Of a stretch of DNA of 64,000 nucleotides, positions 10,601 through 22,327 are shown piece by piece. The DNA is from Talaromyces rugulosus (Eukaryota > Ascomycota > Eurotiomycetes > Eurotiales > Trichocomaceae). The notes below the pieces were generated by a model. That model was not told the DNA's origin, made no database searches, and saw only the letters and a list, made by a program, of their open reading frames with translations. The position numbers and the translations under genes are program-made. The first letter of the stretch is position 1, and the number at the start of each line of letters is the position of its first letter. Location: contig NC_049566.1 of assembly GCF_013368755.1 (NCBI RefSeq), positions 2,790,001 to 2,854,000 on the forward strand, written 5' to 3'.

Positions 10601-13600
10601 AACGAGCAGAAACTGGATTCTGCTTACTGGCGTCGCAATTTAGAGTCTCCTGTGTTATTTTCAAGTGCAATCAATAGTATCATGAAAGATGCACAGAAAA
10701 ACCAGCTTTTCCTTGAGATAGGACCCCACTCGGCCTTAGGGGGCCCAATTCGTCAAATTATGAAAGGGACAAAAGCCTCTAAAGAATGTGTCTATGCTTC
10801 GACGCTGACAAGAGGCACAAATCAAGTTCGCAGTATGCTTGAAGCAGCGGGTCAACTCCATTCTCTTGGGGTCCCCATCGACTTTCAACGCTTTCTTGCA
10901 ACGGGCAAAGAAAACCTTCTCGTGGATCTTCCATTATATCCATGGGATCATGGGGAAAGGCATTGGCACGAGACACGGGCGATACAAAGCTGGCGGTTGA
11001 GGGAATTCCCTCACCATGAGCTCCTTGGTTCGAGATTATTTGGTTCAAGTGACATCGAACCAGTCTGGAAAAACATATTGCGTCTTGAAGATGTTCCCTG
11101 GCTATCTGATCATGTTATTTGTAACGACGTCGTGTTCCCAGGAGCAGGCTACATCGCCATGGCTGGAGAAGCTATTCGGCAAGTGACAGGTTCCGATACC
11201 TACGTGGTTAAGAACTTGTTTCTGAAAACTCCACTGTTCCTCCACGAAATGCAAGCCACCGAAGTTCTTACCAGCATGAAGCCTGGTAGATTAACCAATT
11301 ACTCGGACGCTGAGTATTACGATTTCACTATAACTGCCTATGATGGCAAAGCCTGGGTGAAGCATTGCCAAGGACAGGCTTGGAACACAGACAAGAGCCC
11401 GGAACCAAAAATAATCGACCCCTTTATCCGGAAAGTTTCAACAAAGTTCTGGTATAAATTCATGGCTAACCTAGGCTTGAGTTACGGCCCTCGTTTCCAG
11501 GGCTTGGAAAACATCACCGCAGACCCAGCTCATGAATTTGCCTATGCTACGTCTTGTGATGACGGCGAGCTTCATGAAAGTTATTACTCTATTCACCCAA
11601 CAGTTATTGATAATAATTTGCAATTAATGGGAGTGGCAGCTTCTCGTGGCCTCGCCCGTACTGTGGATAAGTTATGTGTGCCTATTTTCATGGAAAGTGT
11701 CCACGTTTGCAAGGCAGAAGGTACATTTGCTATTCAGGCGGCAGCAAATCACACGTCAGGGGCTACCATGTCAGGAAATGTCGTCTCTGCTGTTGGTGAC
11801 CGGACAGTATTATCTATTAATGGCGGTTCCTTCTTCTCCATTGACGACCACCAGACTTCCGCAAGTGCAAATATACCCCTCACTACGACGGCTACATGGA
11901 AACCGGATATCGATCTTCTTTCACAAAAGTCACTGCTTCCGTTTACGCCTATAAAACGGTCTATGGAGTTGTACCCGGAGATAATATCTCTATGTATCAT
12001 TGATACTGCGCTAGAAGTGCGGGACCTTCAACCCGTGACAGATCACCTGGCAAAATATCAGAGTTGGATTTGCGACATGTTCAGCCAGCTGGATAGCGAG
12101 GCGCTCTGGCTTGCACCGCAGGCAGCGGAATGGGTGAAGCTTTCTTCCCCGGCTCGGCGGTCTCTATTTGATCAGAACGTGTTGAAAATTCATCCCGATG
12201 ATCACGATATACTAAACTTGGTTGGGCTCATGCGCCATGTCATGGAAACTGCTGGTGACGTTATTCGGGGGGGAAAACAACCCTTGGAAGTTTTATTTCA
12301 AGACGACAAATTGAAAAATCTATATAATTCCAGTCGATCAAGGGATCAGTGGGAACCTTTATTTTCTTCACTGGTTCATTCGAATCCAAGAATGCGTATA
12401 TTGGAAATCGGTGGCGGTACGGGAAGTACGACAGCTATAGCTCTTGAACTCTTGCGTTCCTCTACAAGAGTTCCAATGTTTCAAAGCTACACTTTCACCG
12501 ACATATCTGTTGCATTTCTTAGATCAGCCGAGGAAATGTTCAAAGATCGCAGAGGCATATCTTACAAAGTTCTTGATATAACTCAAGATCCTCGCCAACA
12601 GGGGTTTGAGTTATCAAGTTTCGATCTTATAATCGCGTCTAACGTTCGTATTTCCTCAACATTTCTAAGTATTTGTTTTGTTTTTCTAAAATTTCACAGG
12701 TCATGCATGCTACCCCAACACTACAATCTGGGCTTGTGAATGTGAGGAAACTTCTTGCCCCTGGTGGACGTTTCCTTCTGCAAGAGCTAAGCCCGAGTAA
12801 GCCATTTATCTCTTCTGCTAATTTGAGGAATTATAACTAAGTATCAATAGGTCTTCCTTTTATAGACTATATCATGGTACGTAGTTTTCTCCATGCACCT
12901 TTTATGTCTACTTACCATGAGCTAGGGATTACTACCTGGATGGTGGCTGGGGGCGGAGGATGGACGACCGAACAAACCGTATGTTGAACCGGAGCGTTGG
13001 CATAACGAACTCCAAATGGCTGGATTTACTGGCATCGAAGCTCAATCATATGACGATGAAAAGCCAAATCAGACGAACGTTAGCATGTTGGCACGAAATC
13101 CACTTGAAGTTTTGTCTGATATGAGAGTCACGCTTGTGTCCCATGCAGAGCCCACCCAGTGGGAAAGGGAATTTGAAGATCAGCTCCAGAAGAAAGGATT
13201 TTCAGTCATTTGGGGTTCGCTTCATGATCGCCAACCCACTACTCGGGGTATCATATTTCTCCTAGATCTTCATGGGCCATTCTTCAACGATATCTCTACG
13301 TCTAACTACGAGAGCTTTAAGTATTACATTTCATCCTGCACAAATTCTCACATGATGTGGATAACCCCTGCGAATCAAACATCATGTGAAAATCCTCATT
13401 ATGGACTTATATCTGGATTCATTCGATCTCTCAGGAGAGAGATGATGCTCGATATTTCGACGGTTGAAGTTGATCATTTCAATTCCATTTCTACTGATAA
13501 CATTATCCGCACTTATGAAAAATTTCGCAGGCAAGCCGCTACTTCTGTACCCCCTGATTATGAGTACGTGATATCAGATGGTACTGTTAATATATGCAGA

Positions 13601-16091
13601 TATGAATGGAAAGAGATTGAAGATCATGCCAGGTACAACTCTTCAGTGACTATGCCGCGGACAATTTCAATGAAGCAGCTTGGCCTGATCGATACACTTG
13701 AATGGACATTGTCTGATGAAGAAGCCCTGGGCCCGGAAGAACTTACTGTCGATATTGCATACTGCGGCCTTAACTTTAAAGTATGTCTCGCTTATCACCT
13801 TTATTTTCTTGCCTTTTCGTGCTAACCAGAAAGGATATCATGATTAGCATGGGTGTAATGGGATCAGTCGAAAATATCGGTATCGAGGGTAGTGGCGTGG
13901 TGCGTTCGACTGGAAATAAAGTGAAGGAGGTCAAAGTAGGAGATCATGTCATTTTTTTTGGTGATGGTATGATGAGAACACGCAAAACGATCACGGAAGA
14001 TCGCTGTATAAAGATCCCCTCAAATCTCTCGCTCGAAGATGCGGCAACGATGCCTGCAGTTTTTGCCACGGCCATTTACTCCCTGCTCCACATTGGACTT
14101 CTCAAAAAAGACCAGGTGCGTATAAATCGGAGTTATGGAAGTTGATGAGTTCTAATGTTTGAATAGTCAGTTTTAATTCACTCTGCTTGCGGAGGCGTTG
14201 GATTGGCTGCGATCCAAATCTGTCAAGTAGTGGGTGCCAAAATCTACGCAACTGTTGGAAACGAAGAGAAAATAGCCTACCTACAGGAGAATTTTGGTAT
14301 TCCTCAGGATCAGATCTTTAATTCCCGAGACGACTCATTCCTGGAAGGTATAATGAAAGCAACAAATGGCAAGGGCGTGAAGTTGGTGTTGAACTCACTA
14401 TCCGGAAAGCTTTTACATGCCTCATGGAGATGTGTAGCCAAATTTGGCAAGATGATAGAGCTTGGAAAGAGAGATTTTATCGGACATGGAATGTTGAGTA
14501 TGGATCCATTTCAAGAAAACAGGTCTTTCTTTGGTGTGGATCTATCTTCGATCACCGAAGAAGACCCCTCTGCCTTCAAAGAGTACGTATACACATCCCT
14601 GTATAAGGTAGCATCGTGACTGACCTTGGAAAAATGCAGTCTTCTCTTATCATTTATGGATTGGTTTAAAGAGGGAAAGATCAAACCAATTCGTCCGATA
14701 ACTTTTTTCGAAAGCAGCCAGGTTATCGAGGCGTTTCGATACATGCAAAAGGGGGTGCATATGGGTAAAATTCTCATAAAAATGCCCGAGGATGCAAGTA
14801 ATATGACTGTATCGCCGCCAAAACCGAAGATTCGTTTGTCTCCAGAGGCATCCTATTTGCTTGTCGGTGGTCTAGGAGGCATAGGACAGGCTATTTCGAA
14901 CTTTTTAGTGGAGAAAGGTGCCCGGCATCTGACATTTCTTTCAAGATCAGCTGGGCAGTCCGAAGAACATGCTCGCTTCAGCAAGGAACTGCAGGCTCAA
15001 GGATGTCAATCCACACTCGTTCAAGGAAGTGTAACAGACATTCAGGATGTACAAAAGGCGGTTCAGAGTTGTGGAAAACCCATTGCTGGTGTCATCCAAT
15101 TATCAATGGTTCTCAAAGTAAGAATGCCCTCAACCTCAAGTTTGTTCGAGAAAAGCTTACACTGCAAAAGGATCAATCGTTTTCAAATATGACTCTTGAA
15201 GAGTGGAACACGGCAATCGGTCCAAAGGTAGCAGGCACTTGGAACTTGCACACGGTGCTTGAGCACTCCTCACTTGACTTCTTCGTCGTTTTTGGTTCAA
15301 TAAGCGGTACGTGTGGCAACCCAGGCCAGGCTAATTATGCAGCGGCAAATTCGTTCCTTGATGCTTTTGTCCAATATCGCCGCAGCAAAGGGCTCCCAGC
15401 ATCTGTTTTGAGTCTTGGTTTTGTTGGGGATGTTGGCGTCGTTAGCCAAGATCAGAAGCTCCTCAACAGAGCAGACGCCATGGCGACTCGATTCGTACGT
15501 GAAAAGGATATAATGGACGCGTTAGAACTCGTTATATCTGATTCATCAGTCGCTGAGAGAACAACGAACACTGATGAGGAATACCTATCCCAGTCACATT
15601 CACTAGTTATCGGATTAGCTCTTACCAAGCCACTCAGTGATTTCACATCTGTTCCTTTCTGGGGTAACGACCGGCGGTTTCTCTCCTACGAAAACTACGA
15701 GCTGCCGTCTTCTGAGACCAAAATTGAGTCAGATGAAACAGATCTTAGGGAATTCATGGGCCAAATTTCAAAGGACTCAGTCCTGTTGAATCAGGACTCA
15801 ACAGAAATAAAAATATTACACGAACTGGGAAAAGTGATCGTGCCTCACACAGCATGCGGGCAACACGGGCAAATGACAGATGAAGAAATATCTGGTGTTG
15901 CTATCGATTCTTTGATATCAATTGAAATAAAAAATTGGGCTCGGAGAAAGTTGGCAATTGATATTGCATTGACAGAGATTTCAAAGGCAGCAACAATAGG
16001 CGGCTTAGCCAAACTAACTGTGGAAAAGTTGAGGTTGAAATATGCTCCTCAGCAAGAAGGGGAAGGGAAACCCAGTGGGAGATCTTTGTGA
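7677..16091 (+). CDS. Highly reducing type I polyketide synthase
   Basis: Seventeen exons (7677-7749, 7812-8257, 8312-8372, 8438-9036, 9089-9212, 9276-9388, 9440-9890, 9945-10094, 10150-10443, 10491-12643, 12700-12796, 12851-12876, 12926-13780, 13834-14115, 14167-14582, 14640-15117, 15171-16091) join without a break into 2,512 codons. KS: Cys in TGCSAS, then HGTGT and [19 protein letters not shown] and GHSSGE. DH: DH...FPGAGY and [11 protein letters not shown]-methyltransferase: LEIGGGTG and SNVMHAT. A structural psiKR precedes ER ([21 protein letters not shown]). [11 protein letters not shown], Ser in GSISG, Tyr in [23 protein letters not shown]. All catalytic centres look intact, so a reduced, alpha-methylated chain is predicted. 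There is no TE or reductase domain. The first exon and start are the least certain; Met at 7877 is an alternative. Confidence 0.96.
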
Positions 16092-16243
16092 TATGTATTA
16101 CTTCATTCTTTAATTGTGTACCGGATTTGGAAATTTTCAAATCAAAACTATGCTTGGTGATGTCCAGACACTTGGGATTATCGTTTTAGGGCAGACTGAC
16201 AAATGATGCTGCCTAATTCTCAGTCTTGCGATGCTATTTTTTT

Positions 16244-17087
16244 TTAGTCCCTCTTTCCCATAAACGGCACACAAGCCTCATAAATGTCCCCAAAGCCAGG
16301 GTACTTGGAAATCCTCTGGAACACGCCCTCATCTATCTCCCTCACAGACTGGAGGGAACCGGCAATAAAGAAGTCTGTATAACTCGGTCGGGAACCCAGC
16401 ACAAATGGCCCGTCGGCTTTATTTGTGCGCATAATCTCGCCAACAGCACTAATTCTATCAGCTTGGGCGTCCCAACTCTGCTCTTCCTTGTCCAGGTCGA
16501 GCAGATCCTCCAGCCGATGTCCGATCAATGCCTCACGCGTACGCCGGAAGTACTCTTGCGCGGGTGGAGATAGGATGTTTATCTCGCGCGGCATAACAGA
16601 GGCTTGAAATGTCTTACCGACCACAGCACGCGCTTGATCCTCGATTTGGCGGCCTAGCTCCGACGTCAATGGCACGGGGGGGTCCGGGTAGGTAGACTCG
16701 AGGAACTCCGCGATAGTGGCTGATTCCATCAGACGTGTGTCCGTCGGCACATGCTGTATGGCTGGGACTGTGTATTTATAGTTTGGTCCCGGAGCAGATT
16801 CACCAAAGCCACTGGGACGTCAGGTCAGGATACTTCTTTCAACTAGTTTGAGAGAACAAAACAGAAAAAAAGGGAAGGGTGTTGAGATGTAAAACACAAG
16901 TAAAGTAAAAGCTGACTCACAGCCCTTTTAGGGTAGGCCCAATATCTGGGAATTCGAGGAACACAGTCCTATAGGGAATATTCTTATAGTTGAGCATGAA
17001 GCGGATACGCCAGACAACAGGAGAGAAGCAGACATTTTTGATGCAGGCCACATCATACAAAACAATTTGGGGCTCGGTGGTGGCCAT
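16244..17087 (-). CDS. Glutathione S-transferase-like protein
   Basis: Two exons, 16921-17087 and 16244-16811, with a 109-nt intron give 244 aa. The N-terminal half has the thioredoxin-like fold pattern of GSTs, including YTVPAI and a following segment of the DTRLMESATIAEFLE type that corresponds to the glutathione-binding SNAIxxYLE motif. The C-terminal half is helical, with GSRPSYTDFFIAGSL matching the GST N-capping region. The family adds glutathione to electrophiles, or isomerises or opens them; several fungal clusters contain such proteins as tailoring or detoxifying enzymes. It is convergent with the PKS, with 152 bp between their stops, and is probably part of the cluster. The substrate is unknown. 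Confidence 0.88.
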
Positions 17088-17868
17088 ATTGGGCTATGCG
17101 TTTATGATAAGATATTCAAGAGGGTGAAGCGCTGTTGTTATGTAGTTTTCTATGTCCCAAAGGCTGAGGTAGACCGCAAGGAGCACTAGCATGCATGTGG
17201 TTAGTGTTTCGTTAATTACCTGATGGGGTTTGTTGAAATGGCGGGGTTGCGGCGCCATGGAAGGCTGTGGCCGGAATAGGCATTATCGAGGCCGAGTGTC
17301 CGGCCCGGAACCGGAGCCTAGCAGCTTATCCATATTCAAAATTCGATCCCTCTTTACTCTTTTTTTACTATATTGCTCTCTTATATATGAAATAAATAAA
17401 ATACTGAGTTTTTTATATTATTGAATTGAACATTTGAACATAGAAGTCACCGAGAAAATTTGAAGAGAATGGTACGCGCCAATAAACCAAGTAGGGCAGC
17501 GAGCATTTGGATTAGTTGCAAGTATATAGACATGAAGAAATCATGGCCTTAATCTAAGTTATAGGATACTCATGAAAGAATTCAATATCGGATTGATTGA
17601 GATTGCTTGTTCCTGATATGCAAGAGTTGTTATCGACCAGTAGACACGAAGCTCCTGCAAAGTAGTCGACTACGTCTAGGAATGGTAATGCTATTCTTGT
17701 ACAAAAGAGAAATCAGCTAAATTTAGGACAAAATACGCTTTCTATACTCGACAAATATAAAAGCAGAACTCGTGCAACATCAGTAATGGCAGTCATGGAA
17801 CCCTAAAACCAGGGGATCATGTGCCTCCTCTGTTCTCTGAGTTTCCTGGTATTTTCGAAGCGATTGAT
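17088..17868. other. Intergenic region upstream of the GST gene
   Basis: Contains a GC-rich patch with several CGG/CCG triplets (about 17240-17320), then AT-rich DNA. The 64-codon frame at 17230 has no coding signs. Confidence 0.5.
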
Positions 17869-18431
17869 TTATTTCCGAACCTTTAAGTTTCTCCAATAGA
17901 ACCAAATTAAATTCCCTCCACCTCTTCCACTCCATGTCTGCAATTGGTCACCCATGAAGTGCAATGCTTCACCTTTTCGCAAATAAAATTTTGCTGCATT
18001 CGGGCCAATTGCTGGTAACCCATTCGAGTACGACATGTCATTAAGGGCCAGTATAGTATAAACGTAGTCCGTTCTCAGAGATTTTTGCTCTCTAGGACTT
18101 TCCAGATCAACGCATGCACCGGGTTCAGAACCAACAAATCTATTTTCGACGTCCGATGTCTCAAGGAGCTGGGCGAGTTTGGGAGCTTGCGTATTCCTTA
18201 TACTCTGCCAATTCTATAAGTATTAAGTCCATAGTAGCACTATAGAAAACACACCTCGAGAAAATAGTTTGATGCCTTGCGTGTATATTTACCGTGTGGA
18301 AGTAACATCAACGGCTGAGAGCCAGGTTTGCGTGAAGTCTTCATCTCCTCGACTTCGTCGTTTGCTGCATCTGCGTGCTCCTGCGGTATACCTTCATCTT
18401 TCAACGCAAAAGTTGACTCTTCTGCAGACAT
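17869..18431 (-). CDS. Unrecognised two-exon protein of about 170 aa
   Basis: The minus-strand ATG at 18431 opens a 59-codon exon (18255-18431) ending at GAG/GTGTGT. Splicing to an acceptor at TATAG (exon from 18213) or GGCAG (exon from 18204) keeps the same frame. The frame then runs open for about 112-115 codons to a TAA at 17869-17871. The product is 170-173 aa. Its N-terminal third is charged and looks disordered. The C-terminal part (from KYTRKASNYF) is better ordered and ends with a segment rich in Gly, Trp and Tyr (SGRGGGNLIWFYW). No signal peptide, TM segment or known domain is recognised. It sits between the GST and hydrolase genes on the same strand, so it may belong to the cluster. 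Confidence 0.55.
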
Positions 18432-18909
18432 TGTGGAAATTTCTGAAACGGCATTCCGTGCATATTTACCACCTACGGTGCTTACATTGGGGTTGATGGG
18501 AATATACCCCTCACATTACGTGCTATGACAAAAGACCCTGTCTAGCTGCTGCCCGAAAGAAAATACGCATTCCGCCTCATGATCCACTGACTGGTAAACT
18601 AATACTTACTTTTATGTGCCTAGCTCCTAGGTTGTAACTACATTTCGGCCATGCTGCGTTAGGTAGCAATCTTCGAATAGAGTACAATAGAAATATGTCT
18701 TGCTTCGTTATCAGCAATATCTATCGGTGTATGCTATTGTTTAGAAGGCCGCAGACCTCATTTCCAGTATACTAGAAGTGTAAAATAAGGCCAGGGGATA
18801 GTATTCAAGTGAATGTCAGAATTGTTCACAAGGTATCTAATCCTGCTATTCTATACTTATTTCACTTCACATTTCAAAATATCCGGAGACACATAGATCA
18901 ATCGATCAT
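18432..18909. other. Intergenic region
   Basis: AT-rich spacer between the small unknown gene and the 3' end of the hydrolase gene. Nothing recognisable. Confidence 0.5.
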
Positions 18910-20682
18910 TCAAACAAAAGGTAAGATAATGTGCGAAGGATGGTCACCCCCGAGATGGACAATATGGGTCCCGTGCGATGCAAGTTTCTGAAATTCGTTG
19001 TTGTCCTTGAACTCTCCCCTTAACAAGGGGCTATTTCCGTGCACTTCCACTCGGATGCTCTCGCCGGCTTCGTACTCTACTCCCATAGCCCAAATCCCGA
19101 TGTCTAACTTGACAATTTCTCCGGGAGAAATATACTCATCTCGATCATGCGGGTGAAACGGATAATTTTCATGTATCGACTGCGATATATCAATTGCCCT
19201 GCGAGAAGCTCGTAGAATTCCTAGTGACCCAACGTGGAACATTAAGTTGTTTTTGTTTCGTGGGGGGATCTGATCCAGATTGTCCGGACTGACACCGTGC
19301 TGCGCAACACTTGACCAAGGTATGTTGAGATTGAGCAAGGATTTTCCTTGGGCATCCAGCTTGCGCACGAGAACGTAAACATCCATATCATGAAATTCTG
19401 GGCAGGCTATGTATACAACTGCCTTGGGAATACCAGCAAGTCGCGTTTTGGCTGGGAAGGTATATTGGAAGCTAGCACAGTCTAGATACTTCTCCGCATT
19501 GTACGAGATAGATGTGGATGACTGAGGAGTTTCGAAGTCCAACTTTTCATTACCGTGGAAATACATTTTTCGATATTCAGTGCGTGGAATTAGGTAGTCC
19601 GTCTCTGGTATATTGTAAAGCGGATCTTGGTTGAATCGAAGTATCGTCGTACGCACTCGAGGTGTTTGTTCCCAACCATTTTTGACGCCATTCAAATAAT
19701 GGTCAAAAAATGTTGCAAGATCGGTGGCGGATTCTTTGCAATTCCACATATCATACCATTCCTGCCACGGGCATAAACGAAGCCATTTCTCAGATGAAGT
19801 AATCTGTAGCCATCCTCGTATGGATCCCATTGTGTGCACGAAGCTGGTATAAGATGCTGTAATATACGCCGGAATATTAATGTTACTTATATTTGGTCGT
19901 TTATCCTTCCAGTATAAGGCATCAGCCTTGGGATATCGTCGATACATTTCATGGAAGTCCTCGACTCCACCATGGCCCTGGATATTATGATCGATGATAA
20001 AATCAAACAATCCAGCGTCAAATATTCCCCCTCGCACGAATTGTTCTCGATAAAGGTCACCACATGCTTCCCATGGTGCAATGGCTTTTAAGGACGGTGG
20101 CCGTAATGCTGCGATGAACCACTGCACGATGGCCAAATGAGAGTTTCCAGCCAGACCAACGTTGCCACTACACCATGGCATTCGAGCAATTGCCTCTATC
20201 ACGTCGTACCCGTCCTCGGCCTCTTGTGTGCCCATAATACCAACATTTCCACCGGAGTCTCCTGATCCTCGAGCGTCTACGTTGACGATGGCAAACCCGC
20301 GAGGAACAAACTCTGCTGGATCGGGGCCTTCGAATTTCTCCAAGCCACTAACCACTCCTTCCGGAATCCCCAAGTGCCAGGGAAGCATTTTCAGCATGCT
20401 TATTCCATTGAATTTCTTTCCAAATGGGCTCCACGCCAAGATGGCAGACACAGGTTCTGTCGAATTGGCCGGGCGATAAATATCACAGTATAAGGCACAT
20501 CCGTCCCTAACCTTGATCTCTACATCGTGAGACGCGTGGATATCACATGGAAGTGGTCGGGAGCCATTCTGACCCCAGCCCTTGGGCAGAACCTCTTCTC
20601 TGAACCCGAATGGCTGGTAATTATTTCGGCCCACGGAAGGCTTGTTGATCGGGCGAGTTGCAACAGGGACGGGAGACGGCAT
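18910..20682 (-). CDS. CocE/NonD-family serine hydrolase (X-Pro dipeptidyl-peptidase-like)
   Basis: Single exon, 590 aa. The N-terminal half is an alpha/beta hydrolase with FVPRGFAIVNVDARGSGDSGG (split here as VDARGSG and DSGG) near 128-145. The nucleophile serine is at about 181 in GNSHLA, equivalent to GxSxGG of CocE. The C-terminal third is a beta-sandwich of the CocE/NonD type (GDHPSHIILPFV at the end). The family cleaves esters and amides. In this cluster it could release the chain from the PKS, form or open a lactone, or remove an acyl group; the sequence does not decide between these. It is transcribed divergently from the dioxygenase gene. The shared 451-bp promoter holds CGG direct repeats also seen upstream of the transporter and the regulator. 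Confidence 0.88.
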   Translation of the reverse strand: MPSPVPVATRPINKPSVGRNNYQPFGFREEVLPKGWGQNGSRPLPCDIHASHDVEIKVRDGCALYCDIYRPANSTEPVSAILAWSPFGKKFNGISMLKMLPWHLGIPEGVVSGLEKFEGPDPAEFVPRGFAIVNVDARGSGDSGGNVGIMGTQEAEDGYDVIEAIARMPWCSGNVGLAGNSHLAIVQWFIAALRPPSLKAIAPWEACGDLYREQFVRGGIFDAGLFDFIIDHNIQGHGGVEDFHEMYRRYPKADALYWKDKRPNISNINIPAYITASYTSFVHTMGSIRGWLQITSSEKWLRLCPWQEWYDMWNCKESATDLATFFDHYLNGVKNGWEQTPRVRTTILRFNQDPLYNIPETDYLIPRTEYRKMYFHGNEKLDFETPQSSTSISYNAEKYLDCASFQYTFPAKTRLAGIPKAVVYIACPEFHDMDVYVLVRKLDAQGKSLLNLNIPWSSVAQHGVSPDNLDQIPPRNKNNLMFHVGSLGILRASRRAIDISQSIHENYPFHPHDRDEYISPGEIVKLDIGIWAMGVEYEAGESIRVEVHGNSPLLRGEFKDNNEFQKLASHGTHIVHLGGDHPSHIILPFV

Positions 20683-20845
20683 TGTGATTGCAAGGGAGTA
20701 TACTGATCAACACATGTCATGAGCAGACGAGAAGCAGTCAGGTTTTGAATGATAAATTGATCCAGATCTTCTTTCTACACATTCGGTATGTGGAGGAGAA
20801 TAAATTTGTGTGGGGAGGAACTATTCACGGCCGGGCTCGACCGGC

Positions 20846-20865
20846 CACGGGTCAGTTCGGGTGAG
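20846..20865 (+). promoter_or_regulatory. CGG-N7-CGG direct repeat, copy 1
   Basis: CACGGGTCAG followed directly by TTCGGGTGAG. The two CGG triplets are spaced by seven bases. This layout is typical of sites for Zn2Cys6 dimers. Confidence 0.5.
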
Positions 20866-20966
20866 ACTAGATTCTCTAATATTTGATGTTGCAGAGATCT
20901 GGGAAACGCAATTTTTGTTACTAATTATCACCACGGTCGATGTTATTTCTCGAGACTATCCTGGGG

Positions 20967-20990
20967 GAGTTCGGATGACCTCGCCCGAAC
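20967..20990 (+). promoter_or_regulatory. Two opposed copies of the AGTTCGG motif
   Basis: GAGTTCGGATGAC (20967-20979) abuts CTCGCCCGAAC (20980-20990), which is GTTCGGGCGAG on the minus strand. The pair faces inward in the hydrolase/dioxygenase promoter. Confidence 0.5.
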
Positions 20991-21133
20991 ACAAATAGTT
21001 AAAAGCCTGCTCCAAATGTCAACGGTCTGCTTCATCTCATACTGTTATACCTCTGAATTAACTTTCTGAAACGTCTATCGGGCTTATCTAAATCAAGCTC
21101 AATATTTAGAGATCATTCAAGAAGAACCACATC

Positions 21134-22229
21134 ATGGCACCCTCTCGTATTGACGCCGAGTTCGCTACCGGTACGACGTCCAAGTCTCAATTTCAAAACA
21201 CCAATGACCAAAAAATACATTATGGCGACTGGCGTGATGATTTCTTCAGGGATGGATATGTAATCATTAAAGGCGTCTTGCCCAAAGACCGGGCGCGCCA
21301 ATACCAGAGTGAAGCGCTTACCTGGCTGGAGTCATTTGGGATAGGGTTTGACCGCAATGACATAACAACCTGGAAGAAAGAGAACGTTCCTCAGAGCTTT
21401 AAAGGCGGAATGTACCTTCACTTTTCTGCAGCTCATGAAAAGTATGTTTGGGATGTCAGGTGGTATGTTGACAATTTTATCAAAATTTCTTCGGCTTTTT
21501 AGTTACTAATTTCCATTAAGCGAACCTGGAGTCATAGAGCCGTTTGCAAAACTATGGGGAACCGACGAGCTTGTCGTATCTTTTGACACCGTAAATGTCA
21601 CACTCCCACAGTCGATAGTTGGTACATATGACTCCAAGCCCTGGCCACATGTTGACCAAGCCCCTGAGCGACGAGGTCTACGCTGTGTTCAGGGCATCGT
21701 CAACCTATCCGAGTCTGGTCCTAACGACGGTGGACTGGTCGTAATGAAAGGCTCATCGCCTCTCTTCGAGCAATTTTTCGACGAGAACCCAGTCACCGGC
21801 CCAACGCCCTGGCGAACTGCAAAGCACAAGGACTTCCACCCCTTCCACGACAAAGATCTAGACTGGTACCGTGCACGCGGGTGTGAGTTGATCAAAGTAT
21901 GTGCTGAGCCGGGGGATTTGATTCTGTGGGATTCACGACAGATGCACTGGGCTCAATTCGGCGAGTCGGACTTGATACGCACTATTGTCTACGCGACGTA
22001 CACGCCTGCTACGTGGATGTCCGAGGAGGATCGAGCCCTAAAGAAGGATCTCTTCAAAAATTACGAAACTACGACCCATTGGCCGCATACTAATCTTTTC
22101 ACTCATGGTAAAGCCATGATAACAGTGGATGGGAAAGAAATTCCCGATCCTTTGGAAAGAGGTGAACCGATCACTAAGCCGGAGCGGAGCGAGAAACTAT
22201 TGAAACTGGCGGGGGCAATGAAGTATTAG
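21134..22229 (+). CDS. Phytanoyl-CoA-dioxygenase-like 2OG/Fe(II) oxygenase
   Basis: Two exons, 21134-21459 and 21521-22229, with a 61-nt intron give 344 aa. The iron-binding facial triad is visible: HVD (WPHVDQAP, about 152-154) and the distal His in QMHWAQFG. An Arg a few residues later (DLIRTIVYAT) should bind 2-oxoglutarate. The length and motif order fit the fungal PhyH family, which hydroxylates, desaturates or epoxidises small substrates. It is divergent from the hydrolase gene, and its promoter carries the shared CGG repeats. It is probably a tailoring oxygenase of the cluster. The position it modifies cannot be read from sequence. Confidence 0.92.
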
Positions 22230-22327
22230 CTTTTTGAATTGAGAATTACACCTGCTTTGTTGTTTTTATATGGATTGTGTGAATTTATTCTCCAAACGAA
22301 TTTGAGCATGTGCCAGTTGTTGATGGC

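Larger units (their letters stand above)
20683..21133. promoter_or_regulatory. Bidirectional promoter of the hydrolase and dioxygenase genes
   Basis: Divergent spacer between start codons at 20682 (-) and 21134 (+). It holds CACGGGTCAG/TTCGGGTGAG at 20846-20865, GAGTTCGGATGAC at 20967-20979, and the inverse CTCGCCCGAAC at 20980-20990. These are the motif also found upstream of the MFS and Zn2Cys6 genes. Confidence 0.6.

Noticed and set aside
8258..15170. Stop codons that break the PKS into many open frames, as if a pseudogene
   Set aside because: Every break falls in a 47-65-nt stretch with GT...AG borders, and the 17 exons join to a length divisible by three with all motifs intact.
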